Assembly (NCBI GenBank): GCA_946479115.1
Contig: CAMLED010000039.1
Coordinates: 1-8,323 of the forward strand
Direction: 5' to 3'
DNA from: an uncultured Candidatus Saccharibacteria bacterium
GTDB taxonomy: Bacteria; Patescibacteria; Saccharimonadia; Saccharimonadales; UBA6022
DNA: 8,323 nucleotides
Part shown: positions 7,351-8,323 of the stretch, piece after piece
Position numbering within the stretch: position 1 is the stretch's first letter
How the letters are laid out: each line of letters opens with the position of its first letter
The notes under the pieces: model-generated
The model's database searches: none
The model's input: the letters and a program-made list of their open reading frames with translations, nothing else
What the model was told of the DNA's origin: nothing
Translations under genes and position numbers: made by a program

Positions 7351-7433
7351 GTAGTTTATCACCTGCTACATAACCAAGGTTATGAGCGATTGATCAAATG
7401 GGAGCTGTCATACTACTCCAAACCGCGATACAT
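7351..7433 (-). pseudogene. Degenerate tandem remnant of tRNA-fMet
   Basis: Minus-strand positions 7433-7402 resemble the initiator tRNA 5' half and the 6 nt before it. ATGTATCGCGG is shared exactly, and over positions 1-27 of the tRNA the match is 21 of 27 with one gap, covering the acceptor 5' strand and the D arm. About 15 unrelated bases follow, then CTCATAACC, which matches the anticodon loop. A GTAG...CTAC pair (7369-7351) could be what remains of the T arm, but this part is weak. The acceptor 3' strand is missing and no cloverleaf forms, so it is not a working tRNA. The 7402-7433 part is well supported; the rest is inferred. It could instead be a structured leader that happens to resemble a tRNA. 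Confidence 0.6.
7369..7384. repeat. Short inverted repeat CATAACC-AA-GGTTATG
   Basis: Perfect 7-bp arms flank a 2-bp centre, within the tRNA-like remnant about 36 bp upstream of the initiator tRNA. One arm is the anticodon-loop-like CATAACC. The 2-nt centre is too small for an RNA hairpin loop without opening the inner pair. It could be an operator for a dimeric protein or a by-product of the decaying tRNA copy. Confidence 0.4.
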
Positions 7434-7455
7434 GATTTAGCTTAACAGATCAGAA

Positions 7456-7902
7456 TTACTTTTGCAAGCTACGGTGATTGCCACCAAACAAGAAATTCAC
7501 CCACTGCTGAAAATTACTAACCGGTTCAAGCGTCGTCGCTACCGTCTTGGTCAATACAGCATCAGCATTTTTTGCCTGCTCGCTATTTGGTGGCAGCAAC
7601 AGTACATTCTCGCCAGGATTTGCTAGCCCTAGACGCTTGCGGACTTCTAGCTCCTGATATTCAGCACTTTTATAATAGCGCTGTTCGTATTGCAGGTTTT
7701 TGGTTTGCAGCTCGGCTAGTTTCAGTTGGCGTTCTTTACCATCGATTGATTTTTGTAGATCATAATTTCGCTGCATCGCCCCAATCGAAGACCACGCCCA
7801 ACTGGCGCCAATTAACAAGGCTACGGCTATAACGATATTGTTCATCGTAAAATAGCGGTGGCGAATCTGATAGTAAATCCGACGAATATTTATTTTTTTC
7901 AT
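7456..7902 (-). CDS. FtsB/DivIC-like septum formation protein
   Basis: This 148-aa bitopic membrane protein has a basic cytoplasmic N-terminus (1-20), one transmembrane helix (about 21-40, NIVIAVALLIGASWAW), a coiled coil (45-75, heptads through QRNYDLQKSIDGKERQLKL) and the family signature ELEVRKRLGLANPGENVLLL (84-103). In known bacteria FtsB/DivIC binds FtsL and FtsQ/DivIB and helps activate septal peptidoglycan synthesis. The C-terminal 40 residues (after the LLLPP) are longer than in E. coli FtsB and resemble nothing I recognise. The ATG is supported by GGTGA about 6 nt upstream. A small unknown gene lies 51 bp upstream on the same strand, and tRNA-fMet lies downstream. FtsB is the best name, but DivIC or FtsL-like cannot be told apart from sequence alone. 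Confidence 0.82.
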   Translation of the reverse strand: MKKINIRRIYYQIRHRYFTMNNIVIAVALLIGASWAWSSIGAMQRNYDLQKSIDGKERQLKLAELQTKNLQYEQRYYKSAEYQELEVRKRLGLANPGENVLLLPPNSEQAKNADAVLTKTVATTLEPVSNFQQWVNFLFGGNHRSLQK

Positions 7903-7917
7903 TGCGTTTCACCGCTT

Positions 7918-7923
7918 ATTATA
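7918..7923 (-). promoter_or_regulatory. Candidate -10 box for the ftsB-like gene
   Basis: Minus-strand TATAAT lies 15 nt before the ATG at 7902. No recognisable -35 is found at 16-18 bp. If used, the leader would be short and would include the GGTGA ribosome binding site. Transcription from the small gene upstream is the alternative. Confidence 0.35.
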
Positions 7924-7953
7924 CGCTAGTGGTTATCTGTATGCTACTTCGCT

Positions 7954-8178
7954 CTAGCGCCGAAAAGCTATCCTCATTGCTTTACGACGAGATTGTTGAT
8001 TTAGCCGCGGCTGTTCCTGAGTAGTCTCGTCTTGAATCTCAGATACTATTCCCTCGGCAGTTGCTTGACGCCTCGCTTCATCCTCTTTGATCTGTTGAGC
8101 CATCTCAAAAAATGCTTCAGGGTCGTTTCGAATTAAGTCAGTCATAGCTTCGCGATTTTTAAAATCTATATTTTCCAT
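7954..8178 (-). CDS. Small hypothetical protein, charged and helical (74 aa)
   Basis: I do not recognise this gene. It encodes a soluble, highly charged, probably all-helical protein: NREAMTDLIRNDPEAFFEMA in the first part, an acidic stretch (KEDEARRQ), a Gln-rich linker and a basic end (QQSRRKAMRIAFRR). It has no membrane segment, no cysteine pair and no known motif. The basic tail could bind nucleic acid or ribosomes, but this is only a guess. ATG at 8178 is preferred over an in-frame GTG at 8202, because a TATAGT -10-like box (8186-8191) lies between them and would put the GTG outside the transcript. It sits upstream of the ftsB-like gene on the same strand and divergent from the tRNA at 8248. 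Its small size leaves some doubt that it is real. Confidence 0.62.
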   Translation of the reverse strand: MENIDFKNREAMTDLIRNDPEAFFEMAQQIKEDEARRQATAEGIVSEIQDETTQEQPRLNQQSRRKAMRIAFRR

Positions 8179-8185
8179 ACACGGA

Positions 8186-8214
8186 ACTATACGCCGATCC
8201 ACGCGCTAGCGCAA
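8186..8214 (-). promoter_or_regulatory. Candidate promoter for the small hypothetical gene, possibly leaderless
   Basis: TTGCGC (8209-8214) and TATAGT (8186-8191, 5 of 6) are 17 bp apart on the minus strand. The -10 ends 7 nt before the ATG at 8178, so the RNA would start at or very near the start codon. No Shine-Dalgarno is present. The -35 keeps only TTG of the consensus. Confidence 0.33.
8203..8212. repeat. Perfect 10-bp palindrome GCGCTAGCGC
   Basis: This fully self-complementary decamer lies in the 69-bp spacer between the divergent small gene and the plus-strand tRNA. It falls in the -35 zone of both predicted promoters, so it could be a shared operator. Short palindromes of this size also arise by chance. 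Confidence 0.4.
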
Positions 8215-8229
8215 CAGATGACGATACGG

Positions 8230-8235
8230 TATAAT
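8230..8235 (+). promoter_or_regulatory. -10 box of the plus-strand CAU tRNA
   Basis: Perfect TATAAT, 12 nt upstream of the tRNA 5' end, which is the usual spacing for a tRNA promoter with a short 5' leader. The -35 position (about 8207-8212) is occupied by a GC-rich palindrome and does not match consensus. Confidence 0.5.
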
Positions 8236-8247
8236 CTGTCTAGGTAC

Positions 8248-8323
8248 GGGGCTGTAGCTCATCGGTTAGAGCAGGCGGCTCATAACCACTTGGTAGATGG
8301 TTCGATTCCATCCAGCCCCACCA
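8248..8323 (+). tRNA. tRNA with anticodon CAU, most like tRNA-Ile2 (lysidine-modified)
   Basis: The 76-nt cloverleaf has acceptor GGGGCTG/CAGCCCC with seven Watson-Crick pairs, D stem GCTC/GAGC, anticodon loop CTCATAA, T arm GATGG-TTCGATT-CCATC, A73 and encoded CCA at the last base of the window. G1-C72 is paired, so it is not an initiator. The anticodon arm GGCGG/CCACT and the TGGTA variable loop resemble E. coli ileX (GGCGA/TCGCT, TGGTC), including the G27-U43 wobble, which favours tRNA-Ile2, whose C34 is converted to lysidine by TilS to read AUA. Elongator tRNA-Met remains possible. Pair 29-41 is a C-A mismatch, which is odd for a functional tRNA. Confidence 0.92.

Noticed and set aside
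7334..7400. Own promoter for tRNA-fMet
   Set aside because: TAAACT (7353-7358) is a weak -10 and its only -35-like partner, TTGGTT, is 13 bp away, which is too close. Co-transcription with ftsB fits better.
7572..7832. Plus-strand 86-codon frame opposite ftsB
   Set aside because: It is fully antisense to the coiled coil and signature region of the FtsB-like gene, which is a much better coding candidate.
8248..8323. tRNA 3' end as an integration attachment site
   Set aside because: No integrase gene and no repeated copy of the tRNA 3' end are present, and the window stops at the CCA.

Overview
The window most likely comes from a small-genome bacterium of the Patescibacteria/CPR, with Candidatus Saccharibacteria as the first guess. 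The grounds are indirect: two soluble histidine kinases with the H-box ASHQLRTPATA, each followed by a single-domain receiver; a short FtsB/DivIC-type divisome protein; sparse Shine-Dalgarno sequences; and compact intergenic gaps. I ran no database search, so the taxon is an inference. UGA works as a stop here: the 861-aa kinase ends with UGA inside an ATGA overlap, directly after a normal kinase C-terminus. This argues against the UGA=Gly code of Gracilibacteria and Absconditabacteria.

Layout. Positions 1-1249 (minus) hold a PAS histidine kinase and the first 13 codons of its response regulator, which runs off the left edge. A 190-bp divergent spacer with promoter-like sequences on both strands follows. 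Positions 1440-4155 (plus) hold a 14-TM DHA2-type major facilitator drug exporter and a flippase-like/LPG-synthase-type membrane protein. Positions 4178-7128 (minus, convergent) hold a second two-component pair: an 861-aa PAS-PAS-GAF-PAS kinase overlapping a receiver-only regulator by ATGA, with a good sigma70-like promoter at 7176-7204. Positions 7217-8202 (minus) hold a small unknown gene, an FtsB-like gene, a degenerate tRNA-like remnant, an initiator tRNA-fMet and a strong UUCG-loop terminator. A plus-strand tRNA with anticodon CAU, most like tRNA-Ile2, closes the window at its CCA end.

How the parts may work together. The two kinase/receiver pairs share the same catalytic core and both lack membrane segments, so they should sense intracellular signals (redox, ligands or light through PAS/GAF). 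The receiver seen in full has no output domain, so it must act through protein contacts. The exporter and flippase-like gene look like an envelope or efflux pair, but the sequence does not show that either kinase controls them. The right end is a translation and cell-division block.

I see no CRISPR array, transposon, phage gene or clear new defence system. The most unusual signals are in the tRNAs: the initiator tRNA lacks one of its three conserved anticodon-stem G:C pairs, a decayed copy of its 5' half lies just upstream, and the CAU elongator-type tRNA carries a C29-A41 mismatch while sharing 13 nt of anticodon arm with the initiator.
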